Below are positions 1 to 5,686 of a stretch of 8,122 nt of DNA, piece by piece; the stretch's first letter is position 1; every line of letters begins with the position of its first letter. Under the pieces are notes generated by a model. It was not told where the DNA came from. It made no database searches and saw only the letters and a program-made list of their open reading frames with translations. Origin of the DNA: an uncultured Candidatus Saccharibacteria bacterium (lineage in GTDB: Bacteria; Patescibacteria; Saccharimonadia; Saccharimonadales; CAMLKC01); the NCBI GenBank assembly GCA_946480595.1, contig CAMLKC010000042.1, positions 1 through 8,122 of the forward strand, written 5' to 3'. The translations under genes and the position numbers were made by a program.

Positions 1-1
1 C

Positions 2-3000
2 GCAACAAACGGAATTGCTGACTTTGACGCCGTGCGTCTCGCAGTAGCCAGCCCTGAGGACATGCTCAAGTGGAGCTATGGTGAAGTCACAAAACCTGAA
101 ACCATTAACTACCGTACCCAAAAGCCTGAGCGCGACGGTCTTTTCTGTGAACGAATTTTCGGTCCAGTAAAAGACATCAACCCGCACGACAACAAGCTAA
201 AGGGTGTTCGCTCCCGTGAAGCTGCTGTCGACAAGAACGGCGAGCTCGTTACCAAGAGCATCGTTCGTCGTGAGCGTATGGGTCACATCCAGCTTGCCGC
301 CCCTGTGGCGCACATCTGGTTTATGCGTGGTACCCCAAGCGCTATGAGCTTGCTGCTCGGTATTACCGTTCGTAACCTCGAGCGCATCGCTTACTTTGCG
401 ACTTACGTTGTCCTTAGCGTCGACGAAGAAAAACGTGACCAAATGCTTGCTGACCTTGAAGCCGAGACCGAAGCCGGCCGCGCTGCTATCAAGATCCGCT
501 ACGAACGCGAAGCTTCTGCTGAAGACGCCGACGTAAAGAGCTTGGCCGAACAACAGTCACGTGAAGTTGAAGAGCTCAATGACATGTTCACGGTTAAAAA
601 AGCGCAGCTTGAGAGCCTCGTAAAGAACGCCCTCATCAGCGAAACCGATTTCCGCAACCTTCCTGAAGAGTACGAAGAACTTGCTACTGTTGGAATGGGT
701 GGCACCGCCATCAAAGCGCTGCTTGACGAAATCGACCTCGGCCAGCTTATCAAGCAGCTCGGCGAAGAAGTTGAAAGCGCCAAGGGCCAGCGCGAGAAGA
801 AACTACTCAAGCGCCTTAAGGTACTTGAAGGCATGTTTGCTGCCGGCATTCGTCCGAACAGCTTGGCGCTGACTGTTCTGCCTGTTATTCCACCGGACCT
901 TCGTCCTATGGTGCAGCTGACTGGTGGCCGTTTTGCAACCAGCGACCTGAACGACCTTTACCGCCGTGTTATTAACCGTAACAACCGTCTTAAGAAGCTC
1001 ATCGACCTCAACGCGCCGGAAGTTATCCGCCGCAACGAAATGCGTATGCTTCAAGAGGCTGTTGACGCGTTGATCGACAACAGCGCTGCCCGTGGTGGTC
1101 GCGCCGTGAACGCAACTGGTGGACGCCGCCGCCTGAAATCAATCAGCGATATGCTGAAGGGTAAGCAGGGACGCTTCCGTCAGAACCTTCTTGGTAAGCG
1201 TGTCGACTACTCTGGCCGTTCGGTCATCGTGGTTGGTCCTAAGCTGAAGATTAGCCAGTGTGGTCTGCCAAAGCAGATGGCACTCGAGCTCTTCAAGCCA
1301 TTCATTATTAGCTGGCTGATCCGTGGCGAACACGCTCACAACATCCGCTCGGCAACCCGCCTTATCGAGGCAGGGGACGCGCTGGTTTGGGACGCGCTCG
1401 ACGCCGTTATCGAAGGCAAGTACGTGCTACTTAACCGCGCACCGTCACTCCACCGTCTTTCGATCCAGGCTTTCCAGCCTAAGCTCGTCGAAGGCAAGGC
1501 TATCCAGCTGCACCCACTCGTAGCAAACGGTTTCAACGCCGACTACGACGGTGACCAGATGGCTGTCCACCTTCCGCTTTCAAAGGAAGCACAGCGTGAA
1601 GCTCGTGAGCTCATGTCTGCGACGAACAACCTGCTTAAACCTGCCGATGGCGCCCCAGTGCTTAACATCGGTCAGGACGTCGTGCTTGGTAACTACTACC
1701 TGACGTACGAAAAACCAAGCGCTCAGACCGACACCGTTAAGTCTTACAGCTCAGTTTACGAGGCTGAAATGGCGTACGACAGCAAAAAACTCCAGCTGCA
1801 AACGCCAATCCGCGTCTTTGCAAAGGGTGAGATCCGTAACACGACGCTCGGCCGCGTTTTCTTCAACGAAATCCTGCCTAGCGACATGGCATACGACAAC
1901 AACATCCAAAGCAAGAAGCAGCTGAAGAAAGTACTTGCTAAGATCTTTAACAAGTACGGTGCTGAAGAAACTGCTAAGACCGCTGACCGCATGAAGGGTC
2001 TGGCCTTCCGCTTTGCAACAGTTGCCGCTGTATCAACAGGTAAAGACGACTACATTCACTTTGAAGAAATCAGCGAGTTCGTTGCCGAAGGTGACGCCAA
2101 GACGGCGCTTATCTCTGAGCAGTACGACCAGGGTCTGATTACCGAAGACGAACGTTATAGCCTTACCGTTGCCGCATGGCGTAACGTTGACCGCCAGGTG
2201 ACCGAGTTCTTGCAGTCAGAACTCAAGAACATGGACACCAGCATCAGCGTGATGGTCAACTCAGGTGCCCGTGGTGATATCTCGAACGTGAAGCTTGCAA
2301 GCGCTATGGTCGGTATCATGGTGGACGCGACAAACCGCGAAATCGAGCTGCCTATCCGCTCAAGCTACCGCGCCGGTCTTTCATCACTGGAGTCATTTGT
2401 GGCTACCCGTGGTGCACGTAAGGGTCTGATTGACACCGCACTTAAGACAGCCGACTCAGGGTACCTGACTCGTCGTCTGGTTGACGTGTCACAGGACGTC
2501 TTTACGGTGAAGGACGAAGAGCACGGCGAAGACGAAGGTTTTGCTATCTACCGCAGCGAATCTGACCTCACGATGATCGACTTTGGCAACCGTCTTTACG
2601 GACGCTTTACCGCCGAAGACATTCCTGGTCACATTGGTAAAGACCAGCTCATTACCCGTGAAGTTGCCGATGCTATTGATGCAGACAAGTCAATCGAGAG
2701 CATCAAGATCCAGAGCGTTCTTTCGACTAAGAGCCTCCGTGGTATCCCACAGAAGAGCTATGGTATCGATATGGCAACCGGTTCGCTGGTTGCAAACGCT
2801 CAGCCTGTCGGTGTTATTGCCGCGCAGTCTGTCGGTGAGCCTGGTACTCAGCTGACGCTTCGTACCTTCCACGCCGGTGGTGTAGCCGGTGGTGACATCA
2901 CCCAGGGTCTGCCTCGTGTTGAAGAGCTCTTTGAAGCCCGTACCCCTAAGGGTCAGGCGCACGTTACCGAGGTAACTGGTGTCGTTGATGTTTGGGAAGA

Positions 3001-3820
3001 TGGCAAGAAGTACATCGTTCAGGTAACTCCTGAAGCTGGTCATGTTGAGCGTATCGCGCTTGAAGGCCGCAAGGTTGCCGTCAAGGCTGGCAGCAACGTG
3101 AAGGTTGGTGACGTCCTGGCGACTGCCGAGGGTGAAGCCAAGCCGCTCGTTGCACCATTCGACGGTGTGGTTGAAGTCGCTGAAGACACGCTGGTACTTG
3201 CCGCTAACGCAAGCTCACCAGTTCGTTACGAAGTTCCTGGCAGTACGCAGCTGGTAGTAAAGGCCGGTGATATGGTTGAAGCGGGTGACCGTCTGACAAT
3301 CGGTTCATTGAACCTGCACGACCTCATGCGCCTGAAGGGTACAGAAGCAACACAGCGTTACATCATCAACGAAGTGCTTCGTATTTACGCGGCACAGGGT
3401 CAAGACGTTGCCGACAAGCACCTCGAGATCATCGTTCGCCAAATGTTCTCACGCGTTCAGGTTGAAGAACCTGGTGACAGCGCGTTTGTCATGGGTGACA
3501 TCATTTCGAAGGCTGCAGTGGTTGACGCCAACGCCCAGCTCGTTGCTGATGGTAAAGAACCTGCGCAGTACAACCAGTTGCTCCTCGGTATCACCAAGGT
3601 CTCGATCTGGAGTGATAGCTGGCTATCTGCCGCATCCTTCCAGGACACGACTCGCGTTCTGATCAACGCCGCAACCAGCGGCCGCGCAGACCGCCTGAAG
3701 GGTCTAAAAGAAAACGTCATCATCGGACGCAAGATTCCTGTTGGAACGGGCGCCGAAACTGACGAGCTTGAAGACGACTTGGTTGAGGAAATCGCCGAAG
3801 ACGTCGAACTTGCCGCTTAG
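2..3820 (+). CDS. rpoC: DNA-directed RNA polymerase subunit beta' (5' partial)
   Basis: Largest catalytic subunit of RNA polymerase; it holds the Mg2+ site, bridge helix and trigger loop. The frame is open to the window edge. The ten codons before the GTG at 32 continue the conserved N-terminus (a DFDAVRLA stretch aligns with E. coli FDAIKIA), so GTG32 is not the real start, which lies upstream of the window. Visible in order: KPETINYR and KPERDGLF near the N-terminus; a charged coiled-coil insertion (about 422-628); the LPPDLRP-type and GGRFATSDLNDLYRRV segments; GKQGRFRQNLLGKRVDYSGRS; the catalytic motif NADYDGD (1535-1555) with three Asp at 1541, 1547 and 1553; the bridge helix GARKGLIDTALKTADSGYLTRRL; and the trigger loop TLRTFHAGG with its catalytic His kept. 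The large enterobacterial SI3 insertion in the trigger loop is absent. All eight Cys of the two bacterial zinc sites are missing. The C-terminus is acidic and ends in LAA. Stop TAG. rpoB is expected upstream. Confidence 0.98.
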   Translation, partial: ATNGIADFDAVRLAVASPEDMLKWSYGEVTKPETINYRTQKPERDGLFCERIFGPVKDINPHDNKLKGVRSREAAVDKNGELVTKSIVRRERMGHIQLAAPVAHIWFMRGTPSAMSLLLGITVRNLERIAYFATYVVLSVDEEKRDQMLADLEAETEAGRAAIKIRYEREASAEDADVKSLAEQQSREVEELNDMFTVKKAQLESLVKNALISETDFRNLPEEYEELATVGMGGTAIKALLDEIDLGQLIKQLGEEVESAKGQREKKLLKRLKVLEGMFAAGIRPNSLALTVLPVIPPDLRPMVQLTGGRFATSDLNDLYRRVINRNNRLKKLIDLNAPEVIRRNEMRMLQEAVDALIDNSAARGGRAVNATGGRRRLKSISDMLKGKQGRFRQNLLGKRVDYSGRSVIVVGPKLKISQCGLPKQMALELFKPFIISWLIRGEHAHNIRSATRLIEAGDALVWDALDAVIEGKYVLLNRAPSLHRLSIQAFQPKLVEGKAIQLHPLVANGFNADYDGDQMAVHLPLSKEAQREARELMSATNNLLKPADGAPVLNIGQDVVLGNYYLTYEKPSAQTDTVKSYSSVYEAEMAYDSKKLQLQTPIRVFAKGEIRNTTLGRVFFNEILPSDMAYDNNIQSKKQLKKVLAKIFNKYGAEETAKTADRMKGLAFRFATVAAVSTGKDDYIHFEEISEFVAEGDAKTALISEQYDQGLITEDERYSLTVAAWRNVDRQVTEFLQSELKNMDTSISVMVNSGARGDISNVKLASAMVGIMVDATNREIELPIRSSYRAGLSSLESFVATRGARKGLIDTALKTADSGYLTRRLVDVSQDVFTVKDEEHGEDEGFAIYRSESDLTMIDFGNRLYGRFTAEDIPGHIGKDQLITREVADAIDADKSIESIKIQSVLSTKSLRGIPQKSYGIDMATGSLVANAQPVGVIAAQSVGEPGTQLTLRTFHAGGVAGGDITQGLPRVEELFEARTPKGQAHVTEVTGVVDVWEDGKKYIVQVTPEAGHVERIALEGRKVAVKAGSNVKVGDVLATAEGEAKPLVAPFDGVVEVAEDTLVLAANASSPVRYEVPGSTQLVVKAGDMVEAGDRLTIGSLNLHDLMRLKGTEATQRYIINEVLRIYAAQGQDVADKHLEIIVRQMFSRVQVEEPGDSAFVMGDIISKAAVVDANAQLVADGKEPAQYNQLLLGITKVSIWSDSWLSAASFQDTTRVLINAATSGRADRLKGLKENVIIGRKIPVGTGAETDELEDDLVEEIAEDVELAA

Positions 3821-3834
3821 GTAAGTAAGCAATA

Positions 3835-3868
3835 AAAAATACCCCGTTCGGAAGAGCGGGGTATTTTT
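3835..3868 (+). terminator. Intrinsic terminator after rpoC, probably bidirectional
   Basis: Perfect 12-bp inverted repeat with arms AAAAATACCCCG (3835-3846) and CGGGGTATTTTT (3857-3868) and a 10-nt loop. The outer five pairs are A:U, so the same element gives a U-tract on either strand. It begins 14 nt after the rpoC stop and lies just before an independent promoter, so rpoC ends its own transcript here. Confidence 0.93.
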
Positions 3869-3875
3869 GGTGCTA

Positions 3876-3904
3876 TTGACAAAACGTGCCGTAAAGAGTA
3901 TAGT
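3876..3904 (+). promoter_or_regulatory. Sigma-70-type promoter of the 125-codon orphan gene
   Basis: TTGACA (3876-3881) matches the -35 consensus exactly. It is followed by a 17-nt spacer and TATAGT (3899-3904), a 5/6 match to the -10 consensus. Predicted start of transcription is near 3911, giving a leader of about 66 nt. The promoter sits 8 nt after the rpoC terminator, so the downstream gene is transcribed independently. Confidence 0.88.
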
Positions 3905-3913
3905 TACTAAAAC

Positions 3914-3941
3914 CGGCACAGACGTTAGCTCGTACGTGCCG
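3914..3941 (+). promoter_or_regulatory. 5'-leader hairpin of the 125-codon gene
   Basis: CGGCAC (3914-3919) pairs with GTGCCG (3936-3941). After a 2x2 internal loop, ACG (3922-3924) pairs with CGT (3931-3933) around a 6-nt loop. It lies at the predicted 5' end of the transcript. A second small palindrome, CCAGA/TCTGG (3956-3967), overlaps the ribosome binding site. Function is unknown; a 5' stabilising stem is one option. Confidence 0.45.
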
Positions 3942-3976
3942 CACTCTGCAAGAGACCAGATGTCTGGAGAAATCCC

Positions 3977-4354
3977 ATGGCTGTCGCTGCTCGCATCGCC
4001 GCACTGATAACCGCATCCAACACCGCCAGTTCCGACGAGGAGCGCGATGAGCGCTTCGCACGGAGCGAGCTGGCTTCGGAGGTCTTCCGTCACGAGTTCA
4101 CTCCCGCCCAGCGCCTCATGCTGCTCAACGCGGCCGAGCGCTCGAACCTCGTCTTCATCACTCTGGCCAGCGGTCAGTGGGAGCAGGCGGTTCGTGCGCT
4201 TCGCGGCTTCGTGGCTCGCACGGTTCCTCAGGAGCAGTGGGAAGAGTACCGCGAACTGATCGTGGCGCTCAACCTCCTCACGGCGAACCGGCTGGAAGGC
4301 GAAGTGATCTCCATCGACCACAACAAGACACCCGTCGCCGCAGCTGCGGCCTGA
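3977..4354 (+). CDS. GC-rich orphan gene, 125-aa predicted helical protein of unknown function
   Basis: I do not recognise this protein. The start is ATG at 3977 with GGAG (3966-3969) 7 nt upstream, behind a near-consensus promoter, so expression is well supported. The product looks soluble and mainly alpha-helical: an Ala-rich N-terminus, a charged stretch (SSDEERDERFARSELASE, about residues 18-35), then helices rich in Leu, Glu and Arg with several Trp/aromatic residues (GQWEQAVRALRGF, EQWEEYRELIVALNLL). It ends in a short tail finishing TPVAAAAA. No signal peptide, membrane segment or Cys is visible. Base composition differs from its neighbours: sampled lines are 62-68% GC against about 50% in rpoC, codons favour G/C at position 3, and the stop is TGA. 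It sits between rpoC and rpsL, each with its own transcription signals. Acquisition from a high-GC source is inferred. Confidence 0.8.
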   Translation: MAVAARIAALITASNTASSDEERDERFARSELASEVFRHEFTPAQRLMLLNAAERSNLVFITLASGQWEQAVRALRGFVARTVPQEQWEEYRELIVALNLLTANRLEGEVISIDHNKTPVAAAAA

Positions 4355-4423
4355 TCTCGTGCAGACCGGATGGAGCGGCCCCGCGGAGAAATTCGCTCAG
4401 GATCGCTCCTCCGGGAGCACAAC
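4355..4423 (+). other. GC-rich 3' region of the orphan gene, with weak hairpins
   Basis: Non-coding stretch between the TGA and the rpsL promoter. It contains GCTCC/GGAGC (4405-4409 with 4414-4418, tetraloop TCCG). A competing longer-range pairing joins GGAGCG (4372-4377) with CGCTCC (4404-4409). The two pairings share bases, so they exclude each other. No U-tract follows directly; true termination is more likely at 4437-4470. Confidence 0.35.
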
Positions 4424-4452
4424 TTGAATTCTACTGACTCACCTGTTATAAT
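4424..4452 (+). promoter_or_regulatory. Promoter of the rpsL-rpsG operon
   Basis: TTGAAT (4424-4429), exactly 17 nt, then TATAAT (4447-4452), a perfect -10 box. Transcription should begin near 4459. The -10 box sits in the 7-nt loop of the inverted repeat at 4437-4463, so a protein or cruciform at that palindrome would control access to it. Confidence 0.88.
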
Positions 4453-4463
4453 GACAGGTGAGT
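4437..4463. repeat. Perfect 10-bp inverted repeat around the rpsL -10 box (terminator and/or operator)
   Basis: Arms ACTCACCTGT (4437-4446) and ACAGGTGAGT (4454-4463) are exact reverse complements around TATAATG. In RNA reading through from the upstream orphan gene this is a 10-bp hairpin followed by TTCCTCTTTTT, a plausible terminator for that gene. As DNA it is a 27-bp palindrome over the -10 element and start point. Transcripts starting near 4459 hold only part of the right arm, so they cannot form the hairpin. Confidence 0.85.
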
Positions 4464-4608
4464 TTCCTCTTTTTGGATCTTTTGGTGAATAGTATGTGTA
4501 CACGCCAAGGGAATGCCAGAAAGTATGACACGGGGCGGAGATGCTGAATCCAACTCGTACAAACCAAAGGGCTACTTAGCTCTTATTTAATGAATAACAG
4601 GAGTTTTC
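4459..4608 (+). promoter_or_regulatory. rpsL leader (about 150 nt) with ribosome binding site
   Basis: Non-coding leader from the predicted start point to the rpsL ATG. AGGAG at 4599-4603, 5 nt before the ATG, is the ribosome binding site. Small features: an 8-bp palindrome GTGTACAC (4496-4503) and a weak stem in GGGCTACTTAGCTC. The leader is long for a ribosomal-protein operon, so autoregulation by S7 or S12 is possible, but I see no strong conserved fold. No tRNA or other RNA gene is visible. Confidence 0.4.
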
Positions 4609-5022
4609 ATGCCAACAATCAACCAATTGGTGCGAAAGCCACGCAAGATTGCGATCAAAAAGTCAAAATCTCCTGCGCTCGGCCGCATCCACAACGCGCT
4701 TAAAACGCGTTACTACGACCAAGATGCCCCACTTAAGCGTGGTGTTTGTATCAAGGTAACGACAAAGACTCCTAAAAAGCCTAACTCGGCTCTTCGTAAG
4801 GTCGCACGTGTGCGTCTTACTAACCAGCAAGAAGTTTGGGCATACATTGGTGGTGAAGGTCACAACCTCCAGGAACACGCCGTTGTGCTCGTTCGTGGTG
4901 GCCGTGTCCCAGACCTTCCAGGTGTCCGTTACCACATCGTTCGTGGCGCCCTCGACCTTCAGGGTGTTGCAAAGCGTAAGCAGGGCCGTTCTAAGTACGG
5001 TGCCAAAAAGGATGACAAGTAA
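4609..5022 (+). CDS. rpsL: 30S ribosomal protein S12
   Basis: Decoding-centre protein of the small subunit. The 137-residue product begins [13 protein letters not shown] and holds the family hallmarks [29 protein letters not shown] and [15 protein letters not shown]. It has the longer segment between SPAL and KRGVC found in Gram-positive-type S12 and missing from E. coli, which explains the extra length over E. coli's 124. The Lys equivalent to E. coli K43 is kept in TPKKPNS. The residue equivalent to E. coli K88 is Pro (P101, codon CCA at 4909-4911, in GGRVPDLPG), a position where changes affect streptomycin response. First gene of a two-gene operon; its TAA overlaps the rpsG ATG by one base. 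Composition matches rpoC. Confidence 0.98.
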   Translation: MPTINQLVRKPRKIAIKKSKSPALGRIHNALKTRYYDQDAPLKRGVCIKVTTKTPKKPNSALRKVARVRLTNQQEVWAYIGGEGHNLQEHAVVLVRGGRVPDLPGVRYHIVRGALDLQGVAKRKQGRSKYGAKKDDK

Positions 5023-5501
5023 TGCCTCGTAAAGTAACCAAAAAACTACAACGCGAACTTAAGCCTGACCGCAAGTACCAGAGCGTACTCGTTCAGCGCC
5101 TTATCAACAAGTCGATTCTTGACGGTAAAAAGTCTATCGCTGAAAAAGCTGTTTACAGCGCCCTTGAACAGGCTGCCAAAAAGCTCGACAGCGAAGAACC
5201 CCTTGCCGTATTTGAACGCGCACTCAAGAACGTTTCACCAAACTTCGAGGTTAAGTCTCGTCGTGTCGGTGGTGCGAACTACCAGATTCCTTTTCCTGTA
5301 CAGGGACACCGCCAGCTGCACTACGCATTTAGCTGGTTGGTACAATCTGCCCGTGCCCGTAACGGCATGCCATACGCTCAGCGCCTCGCGCTCGAGATCG
5401 TAGATGCTCATAACGAAGCCGGTGCTGCCTTCAAGAAGAAGGAAGACACCCACAAGATGGCTGAAGCCAACCGCGCATTCGCGCACTTTGCCCGCAGCTA
5501 G
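5022..5501 (+). CDS. rpsG: 30S ribosomal protein S7
   Basis: Primary assembly protein of the 30S head; it binds the 3' domain of 16S rRNA and lies near the E site. The 159-residue product has the S7 pattern: basic N-terminus ([10 protein letters not shown]), INKSILDGKKSIAEKAVYSAL, ALKNVSPNFEVKSRRVGGANYQIPFPV, and the C-terminal KKKEDTHKMAEANRAFAHF. Length is close to the usual 156. The stretch after YQIPFPV (QGHRQLHYAFSWLV) differs from the usual PVRR-containing one. ATG at 5022 overlaps the rpsL stop as TAATG, and an AAGGA about 10 nt upstream can serve as ribosome binding site, so translation is probably coupled to rpsL. Stop TAG. A terminator follows 13 nt later; fusA, the common next gene, is not there. 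Confidence 0.98.
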   Translation: MPRKVTKKLQRELKPDRKYQSVLVQRLINKSILDGKKSIAEKAVYSALEQAAKKLDSEEPLAVFERALKNVSPNFEVKSRRVGGANYQIPFPVQGHRQLHYAFSWLVQSARARNGMPYAQRLALEIVDAHNEAGAAFKKKEDTHKMAEANRAFAHFARS

Positions 5502-5514
5502 TTGCTACGCCGCA

Positions 5515-5551
5515 ATCAAAAAAGACCGTATTTATAGCGGTCTTTTTTGAT
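5515..5551 (+). terminator. Bidirectional intrinsic terminator after rpsG
   Basis: Perfect 14-bp inverted repeat: ATCAAAAAAGACCG (5515-5528) and CGGTCTTTTTTGAT (5538-5551), with a 9-nt loop. A six-T run on each strand lets it stop both the rpsL-rpsG transcript and minus-strand transcription arriving from the right. Confidence 0.93.
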
Positions 5552-5569
5552 GGTAAAAATAAAACAAAT

Positions 5570-5589
5570 TAAAAACACCCGTCAGGGTG
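5570..5589. repeat. Left copy of a 20-nt direct repeat, TAAAAACACC-N4-AGGGTG
   Basis: TAAAAACACC (5570-5579), CGTC, AGGGTG (5584-5589). Sixteen of 20 positions are identical to 8053-8072, with all differences in the central four bases. The two copies bracket the two minus-strand GC-rich genes. Confidence 0.6.
5571..5589 (-). terminator. Minus-strand intrinsic terminator downstream of the membrane-protein gene
   Basis: Read on the minus strand: CACCC, loop TGAC, GGGTG, then TTTTT. The stem is short (5 bp) but GC-rich with a direct U-tract. It follows the GC-rich hairpin at 5607-5643 and precedes the bidirectional terminator, giving three stop-type signals in a row. Confidence 0.65.
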
Positions 5590-5606
5590 GTAGGGGGGGT
5601 GATGAA

Positions 5607-5643
5607 GGGCGGGGCGAGCACTGGTTGTGCTCATGCCCCGCCC
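5607..5643 (-). terminator. GC-rich hairpin downstream of the membrane-protein gene
   Basis: GGGCGGGGC (5607-5615) pairs with GCCCCGCCC (5635-5643) and GAGCAC (5616-5621) with GTGCTC (5627-5632); a 2-nt AT bulge and a 5-nt loop complete a 15-bp stem. It lies 43 nt past the stop codon. No U-tract follows on the minus strand, a style common in high-GC bacteria; a role in 3'-end stability is equally possible. Confidence 0.65.
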
Positions 5644-5686
5644 GACGTCACTCGTTCACTCGGCGTCCGGATGGGCGCCTACTCGG

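Noticed and set aside
32..34. GTG at 32 as the start of rpoC.
   Set aside because: Codons upstream of it continue the conserved RpoC N-terminus in frame to the window edge, so it is an internal Val.
2858..2872. Possible loss of the catalytic trigger-loop histidine.
   Set aside because: The His-to-Arg change lies in the bridge helix at 2408-2410. The trigger loop here reads LRTFHAGG, so the E. coli H936 equivalent is present; only M932 is Leu.
3704..4321. 205-codon minus-strand frame over the end of rpoC and the 125-codon gene.
   Set aside because: It runs through the rpoC terminator and promoter, has no signals of its own, and is the antisense of two supported genes.
4352..4354. Recoded TGA (Gly) as in SR1 or Gracilibacteria.
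   Set aside because: TGA ends all three orphan genes and does not occur in frame inside rpoC, rpsL or rpsG, so standard use as a stop is the simplest reading.
4177..4437. Plus-strand frame running out of the orphan gene toward the rpsL promoter.
   Set aside because: No start signals, low-complexity basic product, and it crosses the GC-rich 3' region; a shadow.
4513..4590. Possible 25-codon leader peptide before rpsL (ATG4513 to TAA4590).
   Set aside because: AAGGGA directly abuts the ATG with no spacing, the peptide has no attenuator-like codon run, and a frame this short is expected by chance. Comparison of leaders in relatives could revive it.
5593..5599. Run of seven G as a slippage or phase-variation tract.
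   Set aside because: It lies in non-coding DNA between terminators, not in a promoter spacer or reading frame.
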